A stretch of DNA of 64,000 nucleotides from Thaumasiovibrio occultus (GCA_019703815.1 AP023052.1:1054001-1118000), one strand, 5' to 3'; shown: positions 1-9,988, counted from the first letter of the stretch. Translations and numbers: made by a program. Notes: generated by a model from the sequence alone, not told the origin.

Positions 1-402
1 TATATTGATCCGAAAGCGAAAGAGTTAGCGGTCTCATTCGTGCAGTCAGCAATGGCACAAGACTATGCCAAGGCTTATGCATTGACCTCGCAGCAAAGCG
101 AGGTGGGTGTGACTCAAGCTGAGTTTATCGCCTTGCTCGAATCCCAGTTTAGTGATGTCCCTAAAGCGTTTGAGATGACGGTGCTGAATGTGTCGAATTT
201 TCAATCATGGGGACATTACTTGAAGCAGCGCTCGCAAGGGATAACGTGCAACCCGAATCCAATGAGCTTTTTGATCAAGCTCGAAGCCGAGCCTTCTGAT
301 GCAATGGAAAATAAAACAGAGAGCTATGGCGCGAGGGTGTTCGTGGCTCCGACTGAGCAGTGTGAGTGGCAAGTGCTCTCTTTTGAACGCTCAAAGTTTT
401 GA
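1..402 (+). CDS. Hypothetical protein, 5' end cut off by the window
   Basis: The frame is open from the first base, so the gene begins upstream and only the last 133 codons are seen. The visible part is soluble, without a membrane segment, and carries two cysteines about 40 residues apart in its C-terminal half (in the GITCNPN and EQCEWQV contexts) that could form a disulfide. Its size and mixed helix/strand appearance would suit a small secreted NTF2-like or DUF-type domain, but I do not recognise the family. The stop lies about 10 bases before the next start, so the two are probably cotranscribed. Confidence 0.6.
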   Translation, partial: YIDPKAKELAVSFVQSAMAQDYAKAYALTSQQSEVGVTQAEFIALLESQFSDVPKAFEMTVLNVSNFQSWGHYLKQRSQGITCNPNPMSFLIKLEAEPSDAMENKTESYGARVFVAPTEQCEWQVLSFERSKF

Positions 403-413
403 TGGAGACAAAG

Positions 414-767
414 ATGATCAGTAATGCGAAACGATTATCGATAAGTGCGTTGCTGATGGCGCTGATCGCGGGGGTACTTTATGCCAAGCTGTTCACGGCG
501 GTGCTCACCTTTAGTGATGATCCGACCTCTATCTTGGTGTCCTCGACCACACCGCTAGCCAGTAATACCCTTCGCGATCCCATTGATGAAAACGCCTATT
601 CGTGGCTGCTCTTTGATGAAAATGGCTTTATCGGGGACGGGCTCTATTTTCTCGTGGTCGATTGGGCGTATGTCATTATCGGGGTGTTGGTGCTCTTCTT
701 TGGGTATAGCGTAGTGAAGCGCCGACGTGATGTCGGGGCAGATGTCGGAGAAGGGCAGTCAAAATAG
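414..767 (+). CDS. Small membrane protein of unknown function
   Basis: The 117-residue protein has one hydrophobic segment near the N-terminus (about residues 9-27) and a second near the C-terminus (about 85-103) followed by a basic KRRR stop-transfer stretch. The roughly 55 residues between them would lie in the periplasm and the tail in the cytoplasm. I chose ATG 414 because GGAG sits 7 bases upstream; a TTG at 399 and an ATG at 402 are in frame but have no comparable ribosome binding site. It follows the preceding gene closely, suggesting an operon. No family recognised. Confidence 0.6.
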   Translation: MISNAKRLSISALLMALIAGVLYAKLFTAVLTFSDDPTSILVSSTTPLASNTLRDPIDENAYSWLLFDENGFIGDGLYFLVVDWAYVIIGVLVLFFGYSVVKRRRDVGADVGEGQSK

Positions 768-861
768 TCTCGGCGCAGGCTTGTGTTAAACGCTGGTCGG
801 AGTAAGCTAATTCGCCTGATTATCACAAAAGCGCGTCAACAACGAGCGCCAAAATGAGTCC

Positions 862-1449
862 ATGTTTATGCCCACTGCACTGAGTCCTGAATCGTTACTG
901 GCTGAGTTACCCACTTTTTTCTCTGCGGTTGACGCCTTGCTGAGTGACATCGGCGTTGATGCCGGTAACTTACCGGCCGATCATCTGGCGATCCGTGTAA
1001 ATTCTCTCGAAACGGCGCAAACGCTTTATCCGCAGTGGCAAGCCAAAGGGAGACGTATCTCCGATGCAATCATTAATGGTCGCCCGATTTGGATTGTGAA
1101 ACTCACGCAGCCGCTGACCGTCGCCCGTTGGACTATTCCCTGTATTGAGTTGCCGTTCCCGACACAGAAACGCTATCCCAACGAAGGCTGGGAGCATGTG
1201 GAGTTTGTGATCCCCGGCGGCGCGCTGACGCTGGATGAATTAGAGCGTCAATTGGCGCTCAATCAACCGGCCATCTGTTTAGAAGAGCGTCAGCTTGCCG
1301 CAAAAGGGATCAGCCTAAAACGTTCCTCACCGAAGGCCGAAAGTGAGCAGTTGCCCAATCCAACGCTGGCGTTTAAGCGCGATAATATCTGTGTGAAGTT
1401 TCACTCTTTTGATATCGAGGCTGTGATCGCTAGCGAACAATCTCGATGA
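862..1449 (+). CDS. yecM: YecM family protein (VOC-like fold)
   Basis: The 195-residue protein matches the YecM family in length and in its recognisable core: an N-terminal helical part (LLAELPTFFSAVDALL), the DHLAIRVNS stretch, and GWEHVEFVIPG near residue 110. YecM has a fold related to metal-binding vicinal-oxygen-chelate enzymes, and a metal-binding or isomerase-like role has been suggested, but its reaction is unknown. The conserved histidines (DHLAIR, WEHVEF) and a glutamate in the last third are plausible metal ligands. It stands alone, with about 100 bases on either side. Confidence 0.85.
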   Translation: MFMPTALSPESLLAELPTFFSAVDALLSDIGVDAGNLPADHLAIRVNSLETAQTLYPQWQAKGRRISDAIINGRPIWIVKLTQPLTVARWTIPCIELPFPTQKRYPNEGWEHVEFVIPGGALTLDELERQLALNQPAICLEERQLAAKGISLKRSSPKAESEQLPNPTLAFKRDNICVKFHSFDIEAVIASEQSR

Positions 1450-1551
1450 GTGACTTGCTCCCAAGTGGTTTTCACTATGTTATAGCACGTGATTTTCGGC
1501 GGTTGTTTTCTCATCAATACGCTGATTTTTAGCTAAATACGGTAAGAATAA

Positions 1552-1851
1552 GTGAAGTTTTCGACTCTAATTTTCCCGCTTGGGATCGTGATGGCCAGTG
1601 TGTCGGTGTTGGGTTGTAGCAGCCAACAAATGCGCAGCGTTGGCATCGGTAATAGCCCCGTAACGGCGTATCCGCAGCACATGACGGATGAGCAACTGTG
1701 CGAAATCCAAATCTATGGCCGCCAGAGCACCCAAACGAAAGTGGCGGTGGCCGCAGAATATACACGTCGTGGATTAACCGGTGATTTTTGCCATAAGGCT
1801 TACACCCAAACTGTACTGGGTGAGATCTACGACGTGCTCGTCACGGAATAG
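1552..1851 (+). CDS. Small putative lipoprotein
   Basis: The 99-residue protein begins at a GTG with a short hydrophobic signal ending in a lipobox-like VLGC at about residue 22, so it is probably lipid-anchored after processing. The mature part is short and hydrophilic, with conserved-looking cysteines (QLCEIQ, DFCHKA) and an IYGRQST stretch. An ATG 13 codons downstream would destroy the signal peptide, which supports the GTG. It is followed by a strong terminator shared with convergent purU. Function unknown. Confidence 0.6.
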   Translation: MKFSTLIFPLGIVMASVSVLGCSSQQMRSVGIGNSPVTAYPQHMTDEQLCEIQIYGRQSTQTKVAVAAEYTRRGLTGDFCHKAYTQTVLGEIYDVLVTE

Positions 1852-1878
1852 CGCTCTGGAAGTGCGATAATCGCGATC

Positions 1879-1906
1879 AAAAAAGGCATCCTAAGGATGC
1901 CTTTTT
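1879..1906. terminator. Bidirectional intrinsic terminator between the lipoprotein gene and purU
   Basis: A GGCATCC/GGATGCC stem with a TAA loop is flanked by an A-run on the left and a T-run on the right, so it can stop transcription from both convergent genes. Confidence 0.85.
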
Positions 1907-1926
1907 GCGTTGTTATGCAGGGTTTA

Positions 1927-2760
1927 TTACAGCACCACGGTACGGTTACCGTTCACAAAGACTTTGTCTTCTAGCACCGCGCTTAGCGCTTTCGTTAATA
2001 CCGCTTTTTCTACGTCGCGACCAGCATGAGCCAAGTCTTTGGCACTGAAGTTGTGATCGACGGGGATCACTTGCTGGTGGATGATGGGTCCTTCATCCAG
2101 ATCGTCGGTGACAAAGTGCGCCGTTGCGCCAATGATTTTCACGCCGCGATCAAACGCTTGTTGATACGGTTTAGCGCCAATGAAGGCCGGTAAGAAGCTG
2201 TGGTGAATATTGATGATCTTGTGAGGGAACTGTTTCACAAAGTTTGGCGTTAATACCCGCATGTATTTTGCCAGCACCACGTAGTCAGGCTCGTACTGTT
2301 TGACGATCTCGACGATTTTCGCTTCGTGCTCTTCACGCTCTAAGCTTTCGTGACTGACGGTGTGATAAGGAATATCAAACTTTTCGGTTAGGCTGGCAAG
2401 GGTGTCATAGTTTCCGACAACCGCAGCAATTTCCACATCTAACGCACCGTCGTAGGCTTTCATTAAGATATCGCCTAAACAGTGCGCTTCTTTGGTCACC
2501 ATGATCACAATGCGTTTGCGCTCAGAGCTGATCAGCTTACTGCTTGACGCGTCAGGCAAAGCGTCGTTCAGATCGGCAAGGAAAGTCTCATCGTTAAAGT
2601 AACCTTCCAATTCGGTACGCATAAAAAAGCGCAGACTGGCGTGATCGACGAATTCGTTGTTATGAATGATATTGAGTTGATGCTTGTAACAGATGTTCGT
2701 GATCTTGGCGATGAGTCCTTTCGCATCGGGGGACTCGGTGATCAGGGTTTTCCTTTCCAT
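1927..2760 (-). CDS. purU: Formyltetrahydrofolate deformylase PurU
   Basis: PurU hydrolyses 10-formyltetrahydrofolate to formate and tetrahydrofolate, which supplies formate for PurT and balances the one-carbon pool. The 277-residue protein has the expected two parts: an N-terminal ACT domain (about 1-80) and a C-terminal formyltransferase-fold domain. The catalytic triad region is visible as NIHHSFLP (N184, H186) and the aspartate in TDDLDEGP near 220. Length matches the E. coli enzyme (280). It is monocistronic here and convergent with the upstream lipoprotein gene. Confidence 0.95.
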   Translation of the reverse strand: MERKTLITESPDAKGLIAKITNICYKHQLNIIHNNEFVDHASLRFFMRTELEGYFNDETFLADLNDALPDASSSKLISSERKRIVIMVTKEAHCLGDILMKAYDGALDVEIAAVVGNYDTLASLTEKFDIPYHTVSHESLEREEHEAKIVEIVKQYEPDYVVLAKYMRVLTPNFVKQFPHKIINIHHSFLPAFIGAKPYQQAFDRGVKIIGATAHFVTDDLDEGPIIHQQVIPVDHNFSAKDLAHAGRDVEKAVLTKALSAVLEDKVFVNGNRTVVL

Positions 2761-2980
2761 TGTGCTTCCATTCGGCAGTGTCGCTAATCTTACCCTCAGG
2801 ATAAAATGCGGATAATGCGCTGTTCGTGTTAATAATGTGACCCAAAGCGGGTAAGAATAGTGTTGTTTTACCCTTAATTTTAGGGCGGGTCAATTTTCCA
2901 ACGCATTTGGTAAAAGCGGTTCCCTGATTTGTTGCAACAAGGCATAATGGCCGCCACGGTTACTGTACAGATATCCACCT

Positions 2981-4909
2981 ATGATTGATGACTATTTTGC
3001 GCCAAATGGGGTGTTAGCCAAAGCGATCCCCGGGTTTTCTCCGCGTGAAGCGCAGCAGCAAATGGCGCGCGCGGTGCATGACGCGATCGAATCGCAAACC
3101 CAGTTAGTGGTGGAAGCCGGCACGGGAACGGGCAAAACCTTCGCCTATCTGGTGCCTGCGTTGCAAAGTGGCAAGAAAGTCATCATCAGTACCGGTTCGA
3201 AAGCGCTACAAGAGCAACTGTTTCACCGCGATTTACCCTTGATGGCCAAAGCACTGGGCTTTACCGGTGTTACGGCGTTACTAAAAGGGCGCAGTAACTA
3301 TTTATGCCCTGAGCGTCTCGATAAGCAGATCAGTGAAGGTCACGCGGGTGAGCAATTGCTGTTTAGCGATCTGGTCGCGGTGCGACAATGGTCGAGCGCG
3401 ACGAAAACCGGCGATCTTAGTGAGTGTGATGCTCTCAAAGAAGACAGTCCGCTGATCCCCGCCATCACCTCGAACAATGATAACTGCTTGGGCAAAGAGT
3501 GCCCGTCGTTTGAACAATGCTATGTGGTTAAAGCGCGTCGCCGTGCGATGGAAGCCGATCTGGTGGTGGTGAACCACCATCTATTTCTGGCCGATTTAGC
3601 GATTAAAGAGACCGGCTTTGGCGAGTTGATCCCCGAAGCGGAAGTGATTGTGTTCGACGAAGCGCATCAGCTGCCAGATATCGCCAGCCAATATTTTGGC
3701 CAGAGCCTGACCAGCCGCCAGATCACCGAACTGGCCAAAGATATCACCATTGGTTATCGCACCGAAGCGCGCGATATGCGCCAGCTAGAGAAAACTGCGA
3801 CCCGCTTGGATCAAGCTGCGATGGACATGCGTTTAGCCTTGGGCGATGCCGGTTACCGTGGCAACTGGCGCGAAGCGCTGCAATCACCCGCAGTGAAGCG
3901 CGAAATTGAACGTTTGACCGATGCCTTGATGCTGACCCACGATGTGCTGAAATTGGCGTTGGGGCGCAGCCAGTTATTGGACGCCGCTTTTGAGCGCGCG
4001 ACTTTGTTGAAAGGGCGCTTAGAGCGGGTGTGCGATACCTCGATCACCGGCTATTCCTACTGGTATGAAACCAGCCCGCGTCATTTTGGTTTGCACATTA
4101 CGCCACTGTCGGTCGCCGATAAGTTCCATCAACAAATTACCGAACAAGGCGGGGCATGGGTGTTTACTTCTGCCACCTTAGCGGTTGACGATGATTTCGG
4201 CCATTTCTCGCGCCGTTTAGGCTTAACGCCAAAGCAGCAATTTTCCCTGCCGAGTCCGTTCGACTATCAGCAGCAAGCGCTGTTGTGTGTGCCGCGTTTT
4301 CTACCCGAGCCAAACAGCTTTGGCTTAGCCAATAAGCTAGTCACTATGCTGACGCCAGTGATTGAAGCCAACGACGGGCGCTGTTTCTTTCTCTGTACTT
4401 CCCATCAAATGGTGCGCGATCTGGCTGAAGGCTTTCGCGAGCGCTTGGATTTACCCGTACTTGCGCAAGGGGAAGTGCCAAAGCAACAGCTGTTATCGCA
4501 ATATTTAGAGCATGGCAACGCGGTGCTCGTCGCCACCGGTACCTTCTGGGAAGGTGTTGATGTTAGAGGACAGACGTTAAGCTGTGTTATTATCGACAAA
4601 TTGCCGTTTACTGCGCCGGATGATCCTTTACTCAAAGCGCGGATGGAAGATTGTCGCATTCAAGGTGGCGATCCGTTTGCACAAGTGCAGATCCCGGATG
4701 CGGTGATCACACTCAAGCAAGGGGTGGGGCGTTTGATCCGCGATACCCAAGACACTGGCGCATTGATCATTTGTGATAACCGGTTAGTAACCCGACCTTA
4801 CGGGGCCGTATTTTTACGCAGTTTGCCTGATATCCCACGAACCCGTTCGTTAGAAGATGTCAGTCAGTTTTTAACTGCAACTCGAACACCAAAGCATTCA
4901 GAGGTTTGA
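2981..4909 (+). CDS. yoaA: ATP-dependent DNA helicase YoaA (DinG/XPD family)
   Basis: This 642-residue superfamily 2 helicase has a Walker A motif EAGTGTGKT at 45-53 and a DEAH box at 226-229. The cysteines C109, C169, C174 and C180 between them are spaced as in the iron-sulfur domain of XPD/DinG enzymes. C-terminal motifs VATGTFWEGVDV and QGVGRLIRD complete the motor. In E. coli, YoaA works with the polymerase III chi subunit in replication fork repair and azidothymidine tolerance. Its stop codon is immediately followed by the tsaB start, so the pair is translationally linked, as in other gammaproteobacteria. Confidence 0.93.
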   Translation: MIDDYFAPNGVLAKAIPGFSPREAQQQMARAVHDAIESQTQLVVEAGTGTGKTFAYLVPALQSGKKVIISTGSKALQEQLFHRDLPLMAKALGFTGVTALLKGRSNYLCPERLDKQISEGHAGEQLLFSDLVAVRQWSSATKTGDLSECDALKEDSPLIPAITSNNDNCLGKECPSFEQCYVVKARRRAMEADLVVVNHHLFLADLAIKETGFGELIPEAEVIVFDEAHQLPDIASQYFGQSLTSRQITELAKDITIGYRTEARDMRQLEKTATRLDQAAMDMRLALGDAGYRGNWREALQSPAVKREIERLTDALMLTHDVLKLALGRSQLLDAAFERATLLKGRLERVCDTSITGYSYWYETSPRHFGLHITPLSVADKFHQQITEQGGAWVFTSATLAVDDDFGHFSRRLGLTPKQQFSLPSPFDYQQQALLCVPRFLPEPNSFGLANKLVTMLTPVIEANDGRCFFLCTSHQMVRDLAEGFRERLDLPVLAQGEVPKQQLLSQYLEHGNAVLVATGTFWEGVDVRGQTLSCVIIDKLPFTAPDDPLLKARMEDCRIQGGDPFAQVQIPDAVITLKQGVGRLIRDTQDTGALIICDNRLVTRPYGAVFLRSLPDIPRTRSLEDVSQFLTATRTPKHSEV

Positions 4910-5590
4910 ATGACGCTAAAACTGTTGGCAGTTGATACTGCAACTGAAAATTGCTCTGTTGCCCTGCGCATCGGAGATCAAGTGATCCATCGCAGCGCAA
5001 TTGCGCCACGCGAGCACACGCTAAAAGTGTTGCCTATGGTCGATGAAGTGTTGGCCGAAGGCGGTTTAACGCTCAATCAACTGGATGGCTTAGCCTTTGG
5101 CCGTGGCCCGGGGAGCTTTACCGGTGTGCGTATTGGGATTGGCATTGCACAAGGCTTAGCGTTTGGCGCCGATCTGCCGATGGTTGGGGTGTCTACGTTG
5201 GCTGCCATGGCGCAAGCGGTGTATCGCACCACGGGATCGGAGCAAGTGCTAACGGCGATTGATGCCCGTATGGATGAGCTTTACTGGGCGCAGTACCAAC
5301 GTCAAAACGGGATCTGGCAAGCGATCAGCCCAGAAGCGGTGATTTCACCTGAACACCTGAGTGTACAAGTGCAACCTGGTGTTTGGCACTGTGCCGGTAC
5401 CGGCTGGCAAGCCTATCCGGAGCTTGCTGGGCAGTTGAAGCTGGAAACCGAAACTTCCGAGATCTTGTTCCCTGATGCCCGCGATATGGTGATGTTGGCA
5501 ACACTTTCTGAGGGTGTGGCGGCAGAAAATGCGGAACCGACGTATCTGCGTGATAAAGTGACATGGAAGAAGCTACCGGGACGCGAATAG
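4910..5590 (+). CDS. tsaB: tRNA threonylcarbamoyladenosine synthesis protein TsaB
   Basis: TsaB (formerly YeaZ) is the scaffolding partner of TsaD in the TsaBDE complex that makes t6A37 in ANN-decoding tRNAs. The 226-residue protein shows the ASKHA-type start [15 protein letters not shown] and the signature [15 protein letters not shown] near residues 63-77. The start ATG directly follows the yoaA stop, and the pairing of these two genes is common in this class. TsaB has lost the catalytic residues of TsaD-type paralogues, as usual for the family. Confidence 0.95.
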   Translation: MTLKLLAVDTATENCSVALRIGDQVIHRSAIAPREHTLKVLPMVDEVLAEGGLTLNQLDGLAFGRGPGSFTGVRIGIGIAQGLAFGADLPMVGVSTLAAMAQAVYRTTGSEQVLTAIDARMDELYWAQYQRQNGIWQAISPEAVISPEHLSVQVQPGVWHCAGTGWQAYPELAGQLKLETETSEILFPDARDMVMLATLSEGVAAENAEPTYLRDKVTWKKLPGRE

Positions 5591-5664
5591 TCTCGTTAGC
5601 AAAAGCGTCGCACCGCCAATGTGTGTGGCGCTTATCGAATCGTTATGATTGAGTCGAGGCATTC

Positions 5665-5964
5665 ATGGTTACCATCTCAGGACAGATAGTACCCGCATCG
5701 CAAACGGTACGCTCCGCCCAGAGCAAAAAAAAGGCTGCCCGCAAAACCGCTGAGATCGGCGAGCCCACGGTTGTCGCCACGGCGGTATCGAAAGGGATCC
5801 GTGCCGGCGCGCAAGCGACCGATGCGGCCCAAGCTCATGCACGGTTGCAATACGATGCCCCGTTGGGCCGTAACCGTGAGGCGCTGAGTCGGTATCATGA
5901 TGTGCTGCATCAACAGCGACGCGATGAACTGTCTGAGATGTTCGGCGTTGACATTTATGTGTAG
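5665..5964 (+). CDS. Small conserved-type hypothetical protein
   Basis: The 99-residue protein has no signal peptide or membrane segment. The N-terminal half is rich in Ala, Lys, Gln and Thr and probably disordered; the C-terminal third (HARLQYDAP to the SEMFGVDIYV end) is helical and looks conserved. I recall similar small Vibrionaceae proteins at this locus that databases sometimes label ParA-like, but no Walker motif or any other ParA feature is present, so I do not use that name. It sits between tsaB and an alpha/beta hydrolase gene that starts 9 bases after its stop, so the three may be one operon. Confidence 0.65.
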   Translation: MVTISGQIVPASQTVRSAQSKKKAARKTAEIGEPTVVATAVSKGIRAGAQATDAAQAHARLQYDAPLGRNREALSRYHDVLHQQRRDELSEMFGVDIYV

Positions 5965-5973
5965 AGGGATTGA

Positions 5974-6855
5974 TTGCCTGCGATAGCCCCCCATAGCGAT
6001 TTAATTGAAGAAGCCATCGTCTTGCCGTCAGGGCTGGAGATGGCTTTTTTGCGTTCCGCTGCGTTAGATAGCGACAAGCCAAACGTCGTGTTCCTGCACG
6101 GCTGGCTCGATAACGCGGCCTCGTTTCATTTTTTGGTGCCGTACCTGAGTAAAGACGTCAATTTGTGGCTGCTGGATCTGGCCGGACACGGTAAATCGGC
6201 ATGGCGACAAGACCGTGGCGGTTACAATTTTTTCGATTATGTTGACGATTTCGCCCAATTTATCGATAAAACGCAACTTTGTTCACTTCATCTGGTCGGA
6301 CATTCCCTTGGGGGATTGATATCTACTTGCTATGCGGCAGCATTTCCCGCTAAAGTGCGGGCATTGTGCCTGATTGAGTCGCTAACTCCTCTGTATGAGT
6401 CAGAGGAAAATGTGGTTGAGCGATTGCAAAATGGAATTAAAAGCCGTCATTTGTTGCGAAAGAAACCGCGCCGCACTCTCGCCTCGCTAGAGCAAGCTAT
6501 CGCCTTACGCCAACGCGCCACACCATTGCCAGACAACTTACTCACGCCGCTGATCAGTCGTGCTACTGAAGCGGTGGAAGGTGGCGTGGTTTGGCGTCAC
6601 GACGGCCTGCTGAAAACCGACTCGCTACTGCGAATGTCGCAGGCACAAGTAGAAACCGTGATACGCAGCATTGCTTGCCCGGTCACCGCGATTTTAGGTG
6701 AAAGCGGCTATGCTACGTTAAAACAGACTCAACGGCAGGAGTGGTTCTCGCAGTTGCAATTATGCACCGTACCGGGAGGCCATCACTGTCATATAGAAAG
6801 CCCTAAACACGTTGCAAATGCGATATTGGCCGCAACGGGTAAGGTTCCATTTTAA
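5974..6855 (+). CDS. Alpha/beta hydrolase (serine hydrolase)
   Basis: The 293-residue protein has the features of an alpha/beta hydrolase: the oxyanion region [11 protein letters not shown] near 40, the nucleophile elbow GHSLGG near 110, and a C-terminal catalytic histidine in [10 protein letters not shown]. The substrate is not evident; the family covers esterases, lipases and thioesterases, and the fadD gene just downstream makes an acyl substrate plausible. It begins at TTG with GAGG about 7 bases upstream. The same cluster (tsaB, hydrolase, fadD, rnd) occurs in other vibrios. Confidence 0.85.
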   Translation: MPAIAPHSDLIEEAIVLPSGLEMAFLRSAALDSDKPNVVFLHGWLDNAASFHFLVPYLSKDVNLWLLDLAGHGKSAWRQDRGGYNFFDYVDDFAQFIDKTQLCSLHLVGHSLGGLISTCYAAAFPAKVRALCLIESLTPLYESEENVVERLQNGIKSRHLLRKKPRRTLASLEQAIALRQRATPLPDNLLTPLISRATEAVEGGVVWRHDGLLKTDSLLRMSQAQVETVIRSIACPVTAILGESGYATLKQTQRQEWFSQLQLCTVPGGHHCHIESPKHVANAILAATGKVPF

Positions 6856-6943
6856 AGGTTTGGCTCACCTAGTTAGGATAGAGGCCAAGCCTTGCTGTGA
6901 TGAAATAGCACACGCACATAATTACAAGAAAAGGAGACGACAA

Positions 6944-8629
6944 GTGGAGAAGCTTTGGCTTAATCGCTACCCAGCAGACGTACCAGCGGAAATTAATCCG
7001 GACGAATATAGCTCGCTCGTCGATATGTTTGAAAAGTCAGTGCAGAAATACGCTGATCAAACGGCCTATGTCAACATGGGCCAAGTGATGACCTTCCGTA
7101 AATTGGAAGAGCGCAGCCGTGCTTTTGCGGCTTATCTACAAAACGATCTCAAACTGCAGAAAGGCGATCGCGTAGCGATCATGATGCCGAACTTGCTGCA
7201 ATACCCCATCGCACTGTTTGGTGTGCTGCGTGCAGGCCTTGTGGCGGTGAACGTTAACCCGCTATACACCCCGCGCGAGCTTGAGCATCAATTGAATGAC
7301 TCTGGCGCGAAAGCGATTGTTATCGTGTCGAACTTTGCTCACACCCTAGAAAAAGTGGTGAAGAACACCTCGGTAAAACACGTGGTGTTGACCCGTCTTG
7401 GTGATCAGCTATCGCGTCCGAAGTCGGCTATCGTCAACTTTGTGGTGAAATACATCAAGAAGATGGTGCCAAAGTACAATCTGCCCGATGCGATTTCGAT
7501 GCGTGCAGCGCTGCGCAAAGGTCGTCGTATGCAGTACGTGAAGCCATTTATTAATCCTGAAGATCATGCGTTCTTGCAATACACCGGTGGTACCACTGGC
7601 GTGGCAAAGGGTGCAGTATTGACCCACCAAAATATGGTGGCGAACGTGATGCAAGCCAAAGCCATGTATGGCCCAGTGCTAAAAGAAGGTCGCGAAGCGA
7701 TTGTGACTGCGCTGCCGCTGTATCACGTGTTTGCCTTAACCGTGAACGGTTTGCTGATTTTGGAAATGGGCGGTCAGAACCTACTGATCACCAACCCGCG
7801 TGATATTCCGACCTTCGTGAAAGAGCTAAAAGCGTTCCGTTTTACCGCCATCACCGGGGTAAACACGCTGTTTAACGCTCTGCTTAACAACGAAGATTTC
7901 CACGAGCTGGATTTCTCTAGCCTTAACCTTGCCGTTGGCGGTGGTATGGCGGTACAACGCGCCGTGGCTGAGCGTTGGAAAGCCACTACTGGGGTTTACT
8001 TGCTGGAAGGTTACGGCCTTACCGAGTGTTCGCCATTGGTCGCCGCTTACCCGCACGATACCACGGATTACAACGGCTCTATCGGTGTGCCAGTGCCATC
8101 AACTGATGTCCGTATCGTTGATGATGAAGGCAATGTACTGAGCAATGACCAAGTGGGTGAATTGCAAGTGCGTGGCCCGCAAGTGATGCAAGGCTACTGG
8201 CAGCGTCCTGAAGCGACCAAAGAGATCATGACCGACGATGGTTGGCTATCGACTGGTGATGTGGTCAAGTTCGACGACGACGGTTTCTTGCACATTGTTG
8301 ACCGTAAGAAAGACATGATTTTGGTGTCAGGTTTTAACGTATATCCGAATGAAATTGAAGATGTGGTAGCACTGAATGACAAAGTGCTCGAAGTGGCTGC
8401 GATCGGTCAACCGCACGAAATTTCTGGCGAAGTCGTGAAAATCTGCGTGGTGAAAAAGGATGCGTCACTGGACCGTGATGAGATTTTGATCCACTGTCGC
8501 AAGCATCTTACTGGCTATAAAGTGCCAAAAGTGGTTGAGTTCTTTGATGAACTGCCAAAGAGTAACGTCGGCAAAATTTTGCGACGTGAACTGAGAGAAA
8601 TGCAAGACAAGCAACAAAATAATCAGTAA
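6944..8629 (+). CDS. fadD: Long-chain fatty acid-CoA ligase FadD
   Basis: FadD activates exogenous long-chain fatty acids to acyl-CoA through an acyl-AMP intermediate, at the inner face of the membrane. The AMP-binding P-loop [11 protein letters not shown] is at 213-223; further family motifs are GYGLTECSP, the [12 protein letters not shown] adenylate-binding segment and the C-terminal [13 protein letters not shown] with the catalytic lysine. I chose the GTG at 6944 because AAGGAG lies 7 bases before it and the resulting 561 residues equal the E. coli length; the frame is open 44 codons further upstream, into the hydrolase gene. Confidence 0.95.
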   Translation: MEKLWLNRYPADVPAEINPDEYSSLVDMFEKSVQKYADQTAYVNMGQVMTFRKLEERSRAFAAYLQNDLKLQKGDRVAIMMPNLLQYPIALFGVLRAGLVAVNVNPLYTPRELEHQLNDSGAKAIVIVSNFAHTLEKVVKNTSVKHVVLTRLGDQLSRPKSAIVNFVVKYIKKMVPKYNLPDAISMRAALRKGRRMQYVKPFINPEDHAFLQYTGGTTGVAKGAVLTHQNMVANVMQAKAMYGPVLKEGREAIVTALPLYHVFALTVNGLLILEMGGQNLLITNPRDIPTFVKELKAFRFTAITGVNTLFNALLNNEDFHELDFSSLNLAVGGGMAVQRAVAERWKATTGVYLLEGYGLTECSPLVAAYPHDTTDYNGSIGVPVPSTDVRIVDDEGNVLSNDQVGELQVRGPQVMQGYWQRPEATKEIMTDDGWLSTGDVVKFDDDGFLHIVDRKKDMILVSGFNVYPNEIEDVVALNDKVLEVAAIGQPHEISGEVVKICVVKKDASLDRDEILIHCRKHLTGYKVPKVVEFFDELPKSNVGKILRRELREMQDKQQNNQ

Positions 8630-8664
8630 AAAGACCGTGTATTGAGTTAATTCAGGTTACACTG

Positions 8665-8692
8665 ACAAATGCCGACATATGTCGGCATTTGT
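8665..8692 (+). terminator. Perfect 12-bp hairpin between fadD and rnd
   Basis: ACAAATGCCGAC and GTCGGCATTTGT form a perfect 12-bp stem with an ATAT loop. It probably ends fadD transcription or insulates its mRNA, but no clear T-run follows, so readthrough into rnd (start 22 bases later) is possible. Confidence 0.5.
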
Positions 8693-8713
8693 ATATAGTA
8701 CAGAGAGTATTGT

Positions 8714-9838
8714 GTGAAGTTCGAGATAGTCACAGAGAGCGCTCGTTTGGCGGAAGTCTGCCAACGCGCGAGTAATGAAGAAGTTGTAATGCTGGACACT
8801 GAGTTTGTCCGTACCCGTACCCTGTACCCTAAATTGGGTTTAATACAGTTGTATGATGGCGAGCAACTTTCTTTAATTGATCCGATCGCGTGTGATGATC
8901 TCAGCTCGCTGTGGGCGTTGCTGCAAAACCCATCTGTGCTCAAAGTGCTGCATGCGTGCGGTGAAGATCTGGAAGTGTTCCAGCATGTGGCGGGGTTCTT
9001 ACCAAGCCCGCTGGTTGACACGCAAGTGATGGCGGCGTTCTTGGGTCACGGTGTATCAATGGGCTTTGGCGCCTTGGTCAGTGAATATGTGGGTGTTGAT
9101 CTTGAAAAAGGTGAAGCGCGCACGAACTGGCTCGCTCGTCCGTTAACGGATAAGCAACTCGATTACGCGGCGGCAGACGTCTATTACTTGTGGCCGCTGT
9201 ATCACAGCCTGCGCGAGAAGGTGATGGAGGCGGGCTGGTACTTTGCCATGCTTGGCGAGTGTGAAGCCCAAGCGGCCAAGCGCGGAAAAACGCCGGATGC
9301 ATCAAAAGCGTATTTGGATGTGAAGAATGCGTGGCAGTTGACGCCGCGCCAATTGGCGACGCTGCAGATGGCGGCGCAGTGGCGTATGGAAGAAGCACGT
9401 AAACGCGACTTAGCCTTGAACTTTATCGTCAAAGAGCTAAACCTGTGGAAGCTGGCGCGTTTTTCGATTAAATCGAAAGGCTTTATGGCCAAGCAAGGCT
9501 TTGACAGCATTGAAATTCAACGCCACGGTAGCCGTTTGATCCAGATGGTGCACGAGGCGGAAAAACTGCGTGAATCCGACTTACCGCCGCGCATCTCACG
9601 TTTGGTTGATTTGCCGGGGTACAAGCAGCAAGTCAAAGACGTGCGCGATATCGTGATGGCGGTAGAGCAAGAGACCGGTTTGGCGCAAGAATTCTTGGCA
9701 TCGAAAAAACAGATGAACCAGTTGATCAGCTGGTATCGCAAACACGACCAACATCCAGATAAGCGTCCGGAAATGTTGTCGTCATGGCGTCAGCCGCTGT
9801 TTGAAGACAAAGTGGCGCCACTGTTTGACAAAGAGTGA
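8714..9838 (+). CDS. rnd: Ribonuclease D
   Basis: RNase D is a 3'-5' exoribonuclease that trims tRNA precursors and other small RNAs. The 374-residue protein has the DEDD-type exonuclease domain first: Exo I MLDTEFVRT near residue 30, Exo II HACGEDLEVF near 80, and Exo III LDYAAADVYYLWPL near 150. The helical HRDC domains follow (about 210-290 and beyond), matching the E. coli layout and length (375). It starts at GTG; E. coli rnd also uses a weak non-ATG start. It is convergent with minE. Confidence 0.95.
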   Translation: MKFEIVTESARLAEVCQRASNEEVVMLDTEFVRTRTLYPKLGLIQLYDGEQLSLIDPIACDDLSSLWALLQNPSVLKVLHACGEDLEVFQHVAGFLPSPLVDTQVMAAFLGHGVSMGFGALVSEYVGVDLEKGEARTNWLARPLTDKQLDYAAADVYYLWPLYHSLREKVMEAGWYFAMLGECEAQAAKRGKTPDASKAYLDVKNAWQLTPRQLATLQMAAQWRMEEARKRDLALNFIVKELNLWKLARFSIKSKGFMAKQGFDSIEIQRHGSRLIQMVHEAEKLRESDLPPRISRLVDLPGYKQQVKDVRDIVMAVEQETGLAQEFLASKKQMNQLISWYRKHDQHPDKRPEMLSSWRQPLFEDKVAPLFDKE

Positions 9839-9959
9839 TGGCCTTTAAGCGAGCGTGAAAGTGCGTTTAATCGCTCCGTTGTTGAACCTTCGTTGACTCG
9901 TCTTTGTTGATTTGTCTTTGTTGATTCGTTCGTTGATCAATGGCTCGCGCTACACGCAA

Positions 9960-9988
9960 TAAAAAACCCGGCTTTGCCGGGTTTTTTA
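9960..9988. terminator. Bidirectional terminator between rnd and minE
   Basis: A CCCGGC/GCCGGG stem with a TTT loop lies between an A-run and a T-run and serves both convergent genes. Confidence 0.88.

Noticed and set aside
2955-2980. CTGTACAG-like sequence before yoaA as a LexA box
   Set aside because: The SOS box needs CTGT and ACAG separated by 8 bases; here they are adjacent, so it does not fit the consensus.
9890-9945. Repeated GTTGATT/TTTGTTGA words between rnd and minE
   Set aside because: The units are very short and irregular, and lie between two convergent genes; probably simple-sequence drift.
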